From: Galaxea fascicularis
Taxonomy: Eukaryota > Cnidaria > Anthozoa > Scleractinia > Euphylliidae
DNA length: 64,000 nt
Direction of reading: 5' to 3'
Assembly (NCBI GenBank): GCA_948470475.1
Contig: OX419346.1
Location: forward strand, 12,182,843 to 12,246,842
Of the stretch, positions 32,715 to 43,583 are shown piece by piece. The number at the start of each line of letters is the position of its first letter. The stretch's first letter is position 1. The position numbers and the translations under genes are program-made. The notes beneath the pieces were generated by a model. That model was given only the letters and a program-made list of their open reading frames with translations. It did no database searches and had not been told where the DNA came from.

Positions 32715-33110
32715 AATTCCAGTATGTTGAATACAATGAAGTCTTTTTCCCAAATTCGAAAATGACAAATGATTGCAACAGGCTGACTAACTGTATATAT
32801 ACATATATTGACATATTGGCATCATTTTTTGTTGCTTACTTTTACTCTACGTAAAAGAAGTGGCTTAGAAAAACATTTCACGATAAAAGCTTGCGACAAA
32901 ACGTTGCTTGATAACATTGTAAAAAAGTTAAAAAACGATAAAAAGCTATAAAAAGCTAAAATTGACGACGTTTCGACGTTAACACAACTCCAAAACAAAA
33001 CAGATAATAGATACAATTCCAGTATGTTAAATACAATGAAGTCTTTTTCCCAAATTCGAAAGTGGCAAATGATTGCAACAGGCTGACTACCTGTATATAT
33101 ACATATATTT
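32715..33110. repeat. ~95-bp direct repeats flanking a Penelope-like scrap
   Basis: AATTCCAGTATGTTRAATAC and the following ~90 bp occur at 32715-32810 and again at 33015-33110, in the same orientation. The 200 bp between them contains, in minus sense, GTTAACGTCGAAACGTCGTC, a Penelope-type terminal motif. The arrangement suits an insertion that made a long target duplication. Confidence 0.6.
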
Positions 33111-33263
33111 TTTGTTGTTTACACTTAGTCATCACAAAATAGCACTGTACAATAGATTTGAAGAAGATTAATTAATTGTCTTTGAAATCCAGCTTCCTGT
33201 TGATCTGTATTAATTTTGTGGGCCGCAAGCCCCTCACTAGACATCTCTCCAATATCCTGATAG

Positions 33264-34228
33264 GTTCATGTGAGCAACTCATCTCTGGTAGCACGTCACT
33301 GCAGTGTTTTTGCCCTCAGTGACCCTACCGATCCTGACCTACAGCAGCAGTGCGACCACAGCCATGACGAGGTATGTGAACAGTGCGAAAGCCTGCACTC
33401 GACTCTGCATAGCATCACAGAGGTAGTTAAAGGGGCATATTTTGCAATGGAGGATGACAGAGACAAAGCTGAGTACATTGCAAACTCCGCCACCCTTTCC
33501 ATCAGGTCATGGATTTGTCACTTACTGAGATCAGTCCACCAAGATCAGGCTCGTTTAGATATCATCGACACTCTCGATCTTAAGGCCGTTTTCATCGTCA
33601 ATGACTGGGCAATGAAATTTTTGCCTCAAAGATACAGAGAGTCACAAATGGATTGGATTGGCAAGCATGGTTTATCATGGCACATCTCTGTTGTGTACCG
33701 ACAGATAGTGGGAGAACTTCAGTGGCAAGGCTTTATCCATATAATCCAGTCCTGCAGCCAGGAAAGTTCCACCGTGGCAGCAATCATGCACCACGTACTT
33801 GCCACCCTGAAGCGCAAACACCCTAAAGTAAACAAGGCCTACGTCCGTCAAGACAATGTGGGCTGCTACCACTCCTCTCACACGATATTAGGGTGGTCCG
33901 TGTTGACTTTAGCGATCCTCAAGGTGGGAAAGGGGCTGCAGATCGGTTGGCTCAACCTGTAAAGGACACGTTAGGTCTTTCATCAATGAAGGCCACGATG
34001 TCTGTACTGCTACAGACCTGAAGAACGCGTTGCTATGGTACGGGGGATTGGAAGGAGTGCAAGTAGTCTCGCTTAACGCCATCACCAAAACAGCAGATGA
34101 TTCCCGTAGTAACACAGGGATCACTAAGCTGAATAATTTTCAGTTTAGCTCCGCTGGGTCCATTACCTGTTGGTGCACGTATAGCATTGGATATGGAAAA
34201 ACAATTAAACCGGAAAAGCCATCATCTG
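33264..34228 (+). pseudogene. Copy 2, exon with the DDE-like core
   Basis: Starts after GATAG| (33262-33263) and ends at CTG|GTAAGT. In order: HCSVFALSD, CDHSHDEVCEQCESL, VFIVNDWAMKFLPQRYRE, DWIGKHGLSWHISVV, YVRQDNVGCYHSS, then after a frame change VVRVDFSDPQGGKGAADRLA and, after a second change, HVRSFINEGHDVCTATDLK and ITKLNNFQF. The acids in NDWAMK, RQDNVGCYH and FSDPQGGK are conserved with copy 1 (MDWAMK, RSDNAGCYH, FSDPQPGK). The two frameshifts (near 33890 and 33958) inactivate the gene. Confidence 0.8.
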
Positions 34229-34234
34229 GTAAGT

Positions 34235-34920
34235 ATGCACATTGTATCTTACAACTCGCCTAATACATAGACACAACCAGACTTGGTTGAACACTCAGCT
34301 ATGGTAACAGTACGTCCCATAGACTTGATAAGCAGAGTCTGGACGCACCAGCTAGTTTCCAAGTGCGCCAAAAAAAATAAAAATAGCAAAAAGTAGAGAT
34401 GTACCTAAGCGAACTAAGATTATATAACTACTACAAAATATCTAGAAATGTATAATAATATCAAAAAGTGTATACAAATTGTTAAAATAAAAACACAAGG
34501 GCATAAGGGGTGGCCGGATGCACAGATCAACTGCCAAGGCTTAACAGCCCGAGTGATAGTGAATCGCTAGTGGAGGGATTGCTAATTGCCCATACATTTT
34601 CCCCTTATAGGCATTTGTGTTATTCTAATGAACTGATGTTGTTATACTGATATTATTTAGCTTTATGAACGAAGAAATGGTCAAGCATTCCATTAGCAAT
34701 TTAGTCACATAGGCGGATTTAGGGGAGGGGCCGAGGGGGCCGTGGCCCCCCCTTTTTCTTGTATTTTCAACGTTTTTTCAACGTTTTCACAACGTTTTCG
34801 TATGACCCCAGCCCTTCTAACCGTCCTTTAAGTGTTATTATAATTGAAGTTTTCATTCGGGAGGGAAGGAGGGGGACTCGGCTCTCTCTTGATCTGCTCC
34901 TGAGTCAGACATCTCTCTTT
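34235..34920. other. Copy 2 intron with a G/C-rich repeat
   Basis: Near 34710-34765 the strand carries GCGGATTTAGGGGAGGGG and a GGGCC/GGCCCCCC run. A related inverted block occurs at about 38820-38910 (ends AATCCGC). This looks like a common short MITE end. No coding sequence seen. Confidence 0.4.
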
Positions 34921-34926
34921 CTTTAG

Positions 34927-35800
34927 TTGCATGTCTTAGGTCCTGGATATGATTTGCTGGAAGCATCGTTCTCTGAAGGAGACTTCAGGTCATTTTCCCA
35001 AAAAAGCACGAAAAATGCAACCGCAACGTCAGTACCAGTATTAACGAGTGTGGCCGAAGAATCGTCTGCTGATGTTTCCGCCATTGATAGTGGCCAAGCA
35101 GCAGGGGTGTATTCCTGCCCTCAAGACAGCTGCGTTCGTGTCTTCCAGAGATTGTCTGCTTTAGAGAGGCACTTGTCTCTAGAGAACTGTACACAGTCTC
35201 TGGAGAGACTTTCCATTATGGACTTCACCAAAATAGGCTATAAGTCCCGCTTGGAGAAAGGTGTAGGTGCGTTACCAACACTCGAAGCCACTATAGGTCG
35301 CCAAGAAGTCCATGCAGTTTTAGAAGAGGGTTGGGCTCTCAGGTCAGCCAGTGACAACCAGAAATCATATCTCAAAGCAAAATTCTGCATAGGTCAAACG
35401 ACAGGCCTAAAGCTTGACGCCGAAATGGTTGCACAGGAAATATGCAGAGCCCGGGGTCCTGATGGTAAGTGCCTTTTTCAAACATCTGAATTCTTAGCCG
35501 CCTCGCAAGTTGCTTCCTTTTTCTGTGGCCAAAGTGATTCTGAAGAGGAGATTAATTTTACTCAGGCCAAGGAAGCTGTTGAAGCAATCCAGCCCCAGCA
35601 TCCTTTGGTGTACGACCAGTACAATCTTTGTGCCATGGCGATGGAAGGGACTCTAAAGAACCTGAAGCTACCTATGCTACAGCGTGTGTGTGAAGACATG
35701 GGGCTAGATATACCTCACCCACCCATACGAAGAAAGGCTCCATACTTGGTCCTTTTCGAATTCTCAATTGTCAAAATATATTATCGGAAATATTGTCTGT
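34927..35800 (+). pseudogene. Copy 2, C-terminal exon with C2H2-like finger
   Basis: After TTTAG| the frame contains a finger (YSCPQDSCVRVFQRLSALER, HLSLENC) and GWALRSASDNQKSYLKAKF. Then come GKCLFQTSEFLAASQVASFF, and a final helix-extension-helix resembling a SAP motif (LKNLKLPMLQRVCEDMGLD). Copy 1 has the same order (FACPEIGC, GWALKKLR, KMFQRSEWLTNQQITSYF). Open throughout. The last ~20 residues before the stop are probably intron read-through. Confidence 0.75.
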
Positions 35801-35804
35801 AAAT

Positions 35805-36625
35805 CATTCAGGAATTGGTCCTTGATATTGTGGTGTAGCAGTACGATGGATGCAAGGTATCTGGGTATGTCTCACCCACTTGTTATTTCATAAAACGGTA
35901 ATGAGCATGTAATGAATGATAATGCATGAATATTGTGAATTTGTTTGCAGTCAAATAATTTTGCAATATGTTTTCCACACGCGATCATTTATTGACGGGG
36001 GTATTTGTTGGAAACATGAGTTTTATCCATACTATAACGCTACTATTTTGAGCATCCGCTAGATTTTAGCTAGAAGTACATTGTAATACTAAATTGTCTT
36101 GCCCTCCACATTCTGACCGATGCGACGAACTGTGTAATAAGGGCGTAAAGCTGGGGAAAGTGATAAATAGTTCCTACGAGTTCATGTTCGCAAGTCACCC
36201 TAAGGTAGTTCAATCCTCTTTTAAAAACTGCTTTAAAGTTTCATGGTATTAAGTTTATTCCGTTATTGTGTTTAAAAACATGCGAAATGTTATTAGGGCA
36301 ACAAGGCAAGGATTAAGTCAATTTGTGTTGAAAAGGTTTTTAAAAGGCGTTGATGTTGTGAACGGATTTACATAATTTTGAGTCCGTGTGATACTCTCTA
36401 GAGACTCTACAGGAATTCCAAGCTTCAGTAGATCACGCTGGTGATTACAGAGGATCTTTTTAAAGGTCTAAGCTATAAATCAAAAAGCTTTAGATTAGTT
36501 TTAAATTTCTATATATTTTTCATCGCGCCAATTTAAGTTGATAACCATCAGTTCTTAAATATTTCGAGGGTCATTTGAGCTAAGCATGTTATGTAGATTC
36601 TCGAATTTCTCAGTGGGAAGCGTTT
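35805..36625. other. 3' region of the 10.9-kb element, nothing recognised
   Basis: Between the last exon of copy 2 and the right inverted arm. No coding motif was found. Confidence 0.35.
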
Positions 36626-36629
36626 CCAG

Positions 36630-37134
36630 TTCGAGCATGAAACTTGGCATGGAAAATGTTTAATAATGATATTTTTAGGCTGTAAAGTCAAGTAATCGAA
36701 AAGTGAGGTACCAGATGCATTTTTATGCTTTTAAACTTGACCTAAATTTTGCCGCCATGTTTAACACACTTCAGAGGTGTTTTTAAAATGGCTCACAAAA
36801 CCACTATAACAACATATTTGAGATAAGTTTGAAACGAATAATAAATTAGAATGATTTTTCTATATTTGTGCGAAGTTTGAAGCCAATTGAATATATTTTA
36901 AGAATTTAGCAGCCCTTCGTCCTCGCACCTTATTTCGGGCATTTTATTGAACGAAAAACTGCACTTTCACCGCGTTTTCAAATTTTCCCGAATTTCTCAA
37001 AAATAAAAATTCGCTGGAACCTTTTAATATGATTTTTAGAAATAGGTCACCTAAGGGTATCTTTGGGAAAAATATGAGCGATTTGCCAAATGGGCCGTTG
37101 ACCGGTGTTTCTTGATCGTAACAGTCAGCCGTTC
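36630..37134. repeat. Right inverted arm of the 10.9-kb element
   Basis: Reverse complement of 26206-26705, ending GCCGTTC at 37134 next to TTAA. Confidence 0.85.
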
Positions 37135-37990
37135 TTAAGAGTCTTTGTACCGTATACCACGTCTTGCAAGTAATAGGGACTTGCGATAAAATCAACAAAA
37201 TGGTCAACTTTTACCAGATCTAAACGTGTGCGGCAGATCTCATGTACCTCTTTTGGTCGCCCTGGACCAATTAGTGCTGTACGTTTACGGGCCTCATCAA
37301 TCTGCCATTTGGTTAACCCTGGTATCATTTCTCTGAGCTCTGACTTGGAATAATCTTGCACAAATATTGACAAAACTTCTTGCTTTGTTATCCACGAATT
37401 TGACTCTTCATAGAGGGCTATGAGCTTCTGAACCAAGTCACACTCAATAAAAGTTGGTATGCTTTCGTCTAATCCCTCATTCATGAGTTCTAGCAATACT
37501 TGTGACTGTCCTGGAGCTATGCACTCCAACGCAGTTTTACAGACTTGCTGTGATTTTCTCTTGTAACATCGACATGTGCTCGGAGAGATTTCACTTACAG
37601 GCTTATGTAACTGACTTCTAGCAGGGCTGACGTCACGACCACTAACCTTTCATACAAATTCGGTTAATGAAGACAACTTAGTCTTAATCTGCGGTGTAGC
37701 CATCCATTCTTCATCGTCATGGGAAACATTAGGACTGTACGTCATGGAGCCTTCCCATTCTTCTTCATCCTCAACGCTCTGAGTGAGGTTTGTTTCAAAA
37801 GGATCATCTGGTAACTGAGCAGGAGTTGTTGACTGACGAGCATCATCCTCCAATTCTAGTTTCTCAAATTGCTGAGTGAGACTTTCTTGACACTGAAGAA
37901 CATCTTTATCACTTGTTGATGTTACGATCTCTAAAACCTTTGAAAATGGAATCCCTTTGTGAGTATTTACGGTGCTAGAAGTTTGTTGTG
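37135..37990 (-). pseudogene. Copy 1, first half of the split exon
   Basis: After TTCTACAG| (37991-37992) the frame runs through an acidic linker (DDEEWMATPQIKTKLSSLTE), an in-frame TGA (37650-37652), SPSTCRCYKRKSQQVCKTAL, LDESIPTFIECDLVQKLIAL, EMIPGLTKWQIDEARKRT, VKVDHFVDFIASPYYLQDV and VYGTKTL. There it meets the TTAA of the 10.9-kb element. The frame stays the same on both sides of the TGA, so this is one exon with a nonsense mutation. The incoming phase from the previous exon does not fit by one base, suggesting another small lesion. Confidence 0.8.
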
Positions 37991-38425
37991 CTGTAGAAGA
38001 AATAACTTTAAAATTGTATTGCGTTAGATTCCGCGACTCTCTTACTTTCTCTACTTAAAATGCACTTGTTTTGACTTTGATTTTGTTTATCTTTTTATAA
38101 CACCCTTCTCCAAACTACCCAACCAGTATATTAACATGTTCAAAAGAAATTAATTTGCAGCGACGAGACGGTTACAGATCCAGTGTCAAGTATTTTATTG
38201 CCATATAGATTAATTGACCTTGAAGACCTTTTCCATGACCCCGTGCGATGGGCTGAAGTTTATTATCAAAAAAATAATATTAAACCGTCTATTCTATTAT
38301 ATATTATCAAAAATGGAATAAAACTTTCGTCTGCTTTTTTAAGTCGAAATCGCTATAACCTAAAAAGTTAAGTTATGATATGACTCCTGGGTTCAAACCA
38401 TTTACGATATAAGAAAGATACTTAC

Positions 38426-38508
38426 TGGAAAGGTTGCGTTGCTAACTTCATCCAATGCCTCCACTTTGAATATCTCGTTGTGACCCTGGCGACAGTGCCT
38501 ACAAATTC
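38426..38508 (-). pseudogene. Copy 1, short exon ICRHCRQGH
   Basis: Bounded by TTTTAG| (38509-38510) and CCA|GTAAGT (38425-38421). It encodes GICRHCRQGHNEIFKVEALD, completing a zinc knuckle (C--C) after the CPKHR module of the first exon. The phase with exon 1 is exact (split Gly). Confidence 0.7.
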
Positions 38509-38514
38509 CTAAAA

Positions 38515-39205
38515 TAATTTCAAGAGGATGAGCAATCATTCAATCAATTTTGACTCCGCAAATGTTCATCAAATCGTTCTTGAACAGTATTACACACATA
38601 AGACATAAAATAAAAATGATAATTGCATCAATACCAGGGCCCGCAGAGCAGCTTTTATATTGTGCTTTCTGATACTGCCTCTTGAATTGAGGGGAGGGAG
38701 CTGACTTTAAAAATTGTTAAAACTCTGGAACAGTCAAAAGTTTCAGTTTTTTCGTTTTTAATAATGTAGCCGACCACAACTATCCGGTGAAAGTACTTTT
38801 TTTTAAAATGTATTTTACTTACTTAATTTTTTTTCCTCAAAAAGTGGGGGGAGGGCCTCTGGCCCCCCTCGGCCCCTTCCCCCAATGCGGTCCCTGAATA
38901 ATCCGCTCTCTCTTAGAGCATAACAGCGAAAAGCCATTATTGGTGTGACAGTAATTTGACACTTGTTTCATTGCAGTATCAATTTTCATGTCCAAGCAGT
39001 CTCAAAGGAAGCAAAATAAATTGAAAACAATTCTTACGCCTAGTAGAATTTTGCGAACTTTAGGATAGCTTAACCAAAAATGCACCGCTAATGCCAACAT
39101 ACAAGCAAAACTCTGCTGGCGTAAGAGAAATATTCCTGATATTTTAGCGCAGTCTCTAAAGGCTGACTTAAAATTTTCATTGAAACACAAGCAGCGAAAA
39201 TTTAC
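38515..39205. other. Copy 1 first intron, nothing recognised
   Basis: Contains a G/C-rich MITE-like end near 38820-38910, the inverse of a block at 34710-34765. No coding sequence seen. Confidence 0.35.
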
Positions 39206-39212
39206 ACTTTAC

Positions 39213-39612
39213 CTGATCCGACTTGGACAAGTTTGTTCCACCTGTTCATTATTTCCAAACACATTTTCTTTGACACTCGCCTGTCGCATTTTCCTTTCGT
39301 TGATGGATGTAAGGGATGTGCACAGAAACGAGAAGGGCACCACGACAGACCAAGGTCATCCCGATGTTTTGGACAAACTGTCATTCCCTCGGCTTGCTCC
39401 TCAAAATACCTTGCTCTCAAGAGTATGAGTTCATTTTGTGAAGATACAGATGAACTGGACACATTTAAACGTTGAAGGTGAACCTGAATATCTCTTTTGC
39501 AAGAAAGAATCGGAATGTATTCCTTGAGCTGGGGATACCAGGCCAACAATCCACAGTCTGTACCATCATGTCTACCAGAGCACTTTAGAGGTCTCGGAGT
39601 TCGCGGAGGCAT
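39213..39612 (-). pseudogene. Copy 1, first exon
   Basis: ATG at 39610-39612 starts MPPRTPRPLKCSGRHDGTDC. It continues with LSCKRDIQVHLQRLN, VCPKHRDDLGLSWCPSRFCA, HPLHPSTKGKCDRRVSKKMC and LVQVGSG, ending at CAG|GTAAAG (39212-39211). The conserved CPKHR-D-GLSW motif and the GS end identify the family's N-terminal zinc module. Intact in this exon. Copy 1 spans 39612 to 21736 including the 10.9-kb insertion, about 7 kb without it. Confidence 0.75.
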
Positions 39613-39619
39613 GCCTCTT

Positions 39620-40905
39620 TAAAATTCTCTTGGGGGTAAAGAGCTTATCCAAGCAAAAGAAAGAATATGTAGCAGTCGTACTGTGAACAGGTTCGATAAT
39701 ATCAGATGAGATAAAAACCCAAGAGATGAGAAATCATACGATTAGATAACCACTGGTGGAACAAAGGCTCAACACAACTCAAAACAGAATTTATGACTGA
39801 TTTCACTTAGGTCGTCCTATCTAAATACATTCAGTTACAGTTAACAAAAAAGTTATCATTCCAAAAATTAAAGACGTAAAAACAAACCATCATCTTTGAG
39901 CAGAGGACAAGAGGGTTCGTTTGATAAAATGAATTGGTCATTGATTTAGATGTAGCCAATAGGGTTAGCTGCATGAATTTCGTTTTGAAAGAGGATACAA
40001 TCAATTTAAGCCTGGGACAGAGTAAAAAAATACCGACATACTGACTACATATCATCTACCACCCACTTCTATGCTTTCCTTTTTATGCTGTGTGTGATAA
40101 AATGTTTCTTCAAGAGAATCTGGCAGAGATAAGTTCAGGAAAAGTGTCCATCTCAAATTTATCAAACTGACCCCAAAGCACATTTTTATAAGGAGTACTT
40201 GCCTTTTAATTGTTATAACAGTGCTTCCTTTACTGTTTGCTGTCAATTTTTGATTACCTTTAAACAAACAGCAAATTTTTTAATCCATGGAATTTAATAA
40301 AATCGGCAAAAGTCACTCAGGTGGGGATAATTATTTGCATCATACGAACACGCTATTCATTTGCCCAAAAATATTAAAGGAGTTTTCGAAAGCTGTGGCA
40401 TGACTTTCCAACGTCCTGTAAAAGTTAAGTATTTAACTTGTTGGTCACTTGAGATATTTAGCCATCAACTAACCCAATTTTAGGCTTTTCTGGAAATGAC
40501 GAAAACTGGCCTTCGGTGAAGACAAGGCGACATGAACGAGATGAAGAAATGAAGTGAAATTGCTCATTGCAGCAATGAAGTAGTAAATGTAGAACTTAGC
40601 TTAGCTGTTTTTATTTTTGTAGTGCAAATCCTTTTGTCTAACCAAAGCATTAAACCTTGCTAATTAAATAATATGCATACATTTAGACAAAAACAATGTT
40701 TTTTTGTGGGGGTCCCCCCTATCTCGAAAAAAAGGAAATATTTTGGTTTACTATTTTAGCACATAGACTAAGTATCACTAGCAGATTTATGTGCCAAGTT
40801 TGAGCCAGATCGGAGGTTTGAGCTTTATCACCTCCTGCCTGATCGTCTCATGGACGCTCTCTCAAGACGTTTATTGAGAGTTGTTGTTGTTCTTTCCTTT
40901 TTACC
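39620..40905. other. No gene recognised
   Basis: Upstream of copy 1 and upstream of the acidic exons. No coding motif. Possible ends of the element that carries copy 1 were sought here and near 21.2-21.7 kb without success. Confidence 0.35.
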
Positions 40906-40912
40906 TTAATAG

Positions 40913-41072
40913 GAAAAGAATTCCACTGATGAAGAAAGCAAATCCTCACAGAGTCAAGGAGAGAAGGAGAAGGAAGATTTAACTGAGGAGGACAGTAGTA
41001 GAGGTGATGGCTGCTCTGAAAGGCCAACAGAAACAGATGAGGACGATTATGGGGATATAGTTAAGTTACCAG
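40913..41072 (+). CDS. Acidic internal exon of an unidentified gene
   Basis: After TTAATAG| the frame reads EKNSTDEESKSSQSQGEKEK, then EDLTEEDSSRGDGCSERPTE, TDEDDYGDIVKLPG, ending at CCAG|GTAATG. Its phase (one extra base) fits the next exon exactly. The composition (Glu/Ser/Asp, no hydrophobic core) suggests a disordered acidic tail. No similarity is recognised, and no upstream exon is identifiable in the window. This and the following exon are the best candidates for host coding sequence here. Confidence 0.5.
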
Positions 41073-41286
41073 GTAATGGGGACACAAAATGGTATTCATC
41101 ATAACTGCGGGCATATTAGCACCAATTGTGCAAGTGGTGACAACACTTTTCCAGGATGAGCTGATAATGCTTGTAACAATAATGTAGGTGGTATGTGATA
41201 TTTGCCCATTGTTTTTGTGCCATTATATGCTGTTTGGAAGTAGGTTTCTGTTTCCTTTTTAATGCTAGCTGTTTGTTTACTTGCAG

Positions 41287-41426
41287 GAGGTGAACAAACA
41301 TCATCTGTACCTTTGACAACAGCAGAGACAATAGGGATACACAAAGGAGTTAAAGAAAGATGTTCACCTTTTTCCTGCATGCAGAAAGTTGAAATTGAAG
41401 AACATCAGGTCAAAAGACAAGGTTGA
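41287..41426 (+). CDS. Terminal exon following the acidic exon
   Basis: After TTACTTGCAG| the frame, joined through a split Gly, reads GEQTSSVPLTTAETIGIHKG, then VKERCSPFSCMQKVEIEEHQ, VKRQG and TGA. Good acceptor with a pyrimidine tract. A CATCAG|GTCAAA site 20 bp before the stop could be an alternative donor. Function unknown. Confidence 0.45.
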
Positions 41427-41429
41427 GTT

Positions 41430-42130
41430 GACCATGTTACTAGCTAAGGAGCTCCTCTTAAGGAAACATGTAATTTTAACTGAAGATGCAGACCTCTATT
41501 GTCTGCATAGACACTGTATTGATATCAAAAAAGGGCCCTTGCTGTAGAACATTAATTTGCCATTGTAACTTTCTGCATGTGGAGAGGCATTAACTTCCTT
41601 GTTCATGTGCATTTCATGTTCAGTTGTGTTTTCAATGATCCATCTTCTGTTGAAGACATGGTCTCAGAAGCTGATGTTTTAGTAAACTTGATATTTTAAT
41701 AGTTTTGCGTGGTATTGAAAAAAGTAGAAAATGAACTTTACTGTTAATGTTCTGGCCTTGGTGCAATGTAGAAAAGAGTCAGTGACAGGGATAATAACCT
41801 TAGATTTCATTGCAACAGCTAGAGTGTTGCTAGTGAAGTGTTGATTTCTGTCAAAAATGAGGTAACATCTATTTTGTTAAATAAATTACAAGTTACAGTC
41901 AACATGATTGTCCTTTTGCAAGTGTTGTTATTTCCTGGACCAGGGTATAAGGCTTGTGCATCTATTTTGTAGGTTATACTGGGTAGAAAAAAAGTCCACA
42001 GCACAACCTGAACTCTTCTGTGAAGCTTACACATGTTACTCCATCCAGGAGTTGGCTCAAAATGCCCTTTGATTTGAATGCATGGTAATTTGCTGGTAAA
42101 AGAAAATACACTATCTTGAGAAAACATTGG
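41430..42130. other. No gene recognised
   Basis: Likely 3' untranslated or intergenic sequence after the acidic-tail exons. No motif seen. Confidence 0.35.
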
Positions 42131-42510
42131 AAGGCTTTATTTTATCAAGTTTGGGATTTTTTTGGGGGAGTTATAATATACACCAGTAAATTACCAACAT
42201 ACACCCAACCAAGCAACCTTGGGTATGGTTCGTTTTAATTGGTAATTCATTGGTAAAAAAGTACTCCACTTCCCTGGGAAAACTTTGGTACATTCAAATT
42301 ACCAAGAAAAACAATTTGGGAAGGCTCCACTTTACCAGGTTTGGTATTTTCTTGGTAAAGTATAACCTACCATCTTGGGAAAACTTTGGTAAATTTAAAT
42401 TCCCAAGATGATCTGAAATTGGGATGGCTCGATTTTACCAAGGTTGGGATCTTCTTGGGAATTAAACTATTTCTGAAGAAGTTACCAAGGTTCTCCCAAT
42501 TTTGGGATTT
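42130..42510. repeat. Diverged ~100-bp tandem repeats rich in CTTGGTAA / CTTGGGAA
   Basis: Two clear successive units (about 42270-42370 and 42371-42472) share GGGAAAACTTTGGTA, AATTTGGGAAGGCTC-like and TTTACCA-GGTTGGTATT-like blocks in the same order. A weaker unit precedes them. No coding capacity. Confidence 0.6.
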
Positions 42511-42539
42511 TAGGATTTTTTTGCTGTGACGGTTAACCC

Positions 42540-43575
42540 CCACTCCTTCTTCCTCAAGCTCAGACGCATTAGGCCTAGCTATACCGATCACTCCCCACTC
42601 AAGAGCGGTTCTCTTTGCATAGGGGTCATCCTCACCTCCTGGAATGATTTCCCTTGGCTTAATAGCGCATACACAGTTAATGCCAAGCAGTAGGCTAACA
42701 TCTAACTGATCATTGTACAGCATCAGGTGATCTGCCACTTTGTTGAGATGTGGCCACTTTCTGGCTGTCTCAGGTCTTGGGATCTGGCTACGCCGTACAG
42801 GGATCCTTTCTCTTGTATATGTAAGAGGAAGAGGGATCTCTGTGCGTTCGTGTACACCACGAACCACTAGACCAGTTATCTTCCTGTTTGAGATCGTCTG
42901 TTGGGCAAGAACTGGCGAGAGTTTGAGATGTACTTCAGGGCCACTAACACCAAGTTTGCGGATTGCTTGATGAAGCAAGTGTCAGATTGATCATTGAGTA
43001 GAGCATAAGTCATGATCTTGTTGTTTTCATCATTCTCATAGTGAATCCACACTGGCACAATAAGGGAATGCGAGACTGGATTGATGCTACTATTTGTGGC
43101 ACATACCTCAATGCAATGGGATAACCAGTTTCTCTGCACTGCTTCACCACTTTCTGGATTTGGCGCTCTATCCTGGTAGGTCAAGGCATCATCATGTAAT
43201 GAAGTTGGATGTCGGCGGTTGCACGTCTTGCACGTCTTCCTTCCTCGGCATTCCTTGGACATGTGACTCCACTTTAAACAACCCAAGCAAAGAGCATTAG
43301 AATATGCAAACTTTCTTCTTTTAGAAATAGCCATGGTTGTGAATCTTTCGCACACATGAAGTTCATTTTTTCCCTTGCACAGTGGGCAGACTGTTCGTTT
43401 TGCATTGCTGGGGAGTCCATTCGCTGCATGGTTTGTGACCCTCTGACAGCTTCCTTGGCTTCATTCTTTCTGTATTTGCCCAGGTAGTAAAAGCATTTGG
43501 AAGGGTCCTTTGTTTTCCTTTCAATGAAGGTTTCAAATGATTTGATCTATGTTTTCCTTGTAGACATGCCGGCAT
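42540..43575 (-). pseudogene. BEL/Pao retrotransposon relic: gag zinc knuckles and protease
   Basis: The minus frame reads LCLGCLKWSHMSKECRGRKT and CKTCNRRHPTSLHDD (two CCHC-type knuckles), SHSLIVPVWIHYEN, ALLNDQSDTCFIKQ (protease Asp region). Then, after a frameshift at about 42970, it reads KLGVSGPEVHLKLS, GLVVRG, RRSQIPRPETARKWPHL, GINCVCAIKPREIIPGGEDD and ALEWGVIGI. This order is typical of the BEL/Pao gag-protease junction. Upstream gag (to about 43575) survives only in pieces (for example CPLCKGKNELHVCERF in another frame). No polymerase follows within range, and LTRs were not found. Confidence 0.85.
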
Positions 43576-43583
43576 CGGGTGGG

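Larger units (their letters stand above)
26206..37134 (+). mobile_element. 10.9-kb TTAA-flanked element with ~500-bp inverted arms, carrying copy 2
   Basis: The element starts GAACGGCTGACTGTTA at 26206 and ends with its reverse complement at 37134. TTAA flanks both sides (26202-26205 and 37135-37138). The inverted arms extend to about 26705 and 36630, with a few indels (for example a 16-bp difference near 36780). The interior contains a full-length but damaged plus-strand gene (copy 2) of the same family as the gene it interrupts. This implies that the family encodes the transposase of such elements, and that one element inserted into a diverged relative. 10,929 bp is large for a cut-and-paste element, but about 2.3 kb is later SINE, LINE and MITE insertions. 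Confidence 0.85.
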
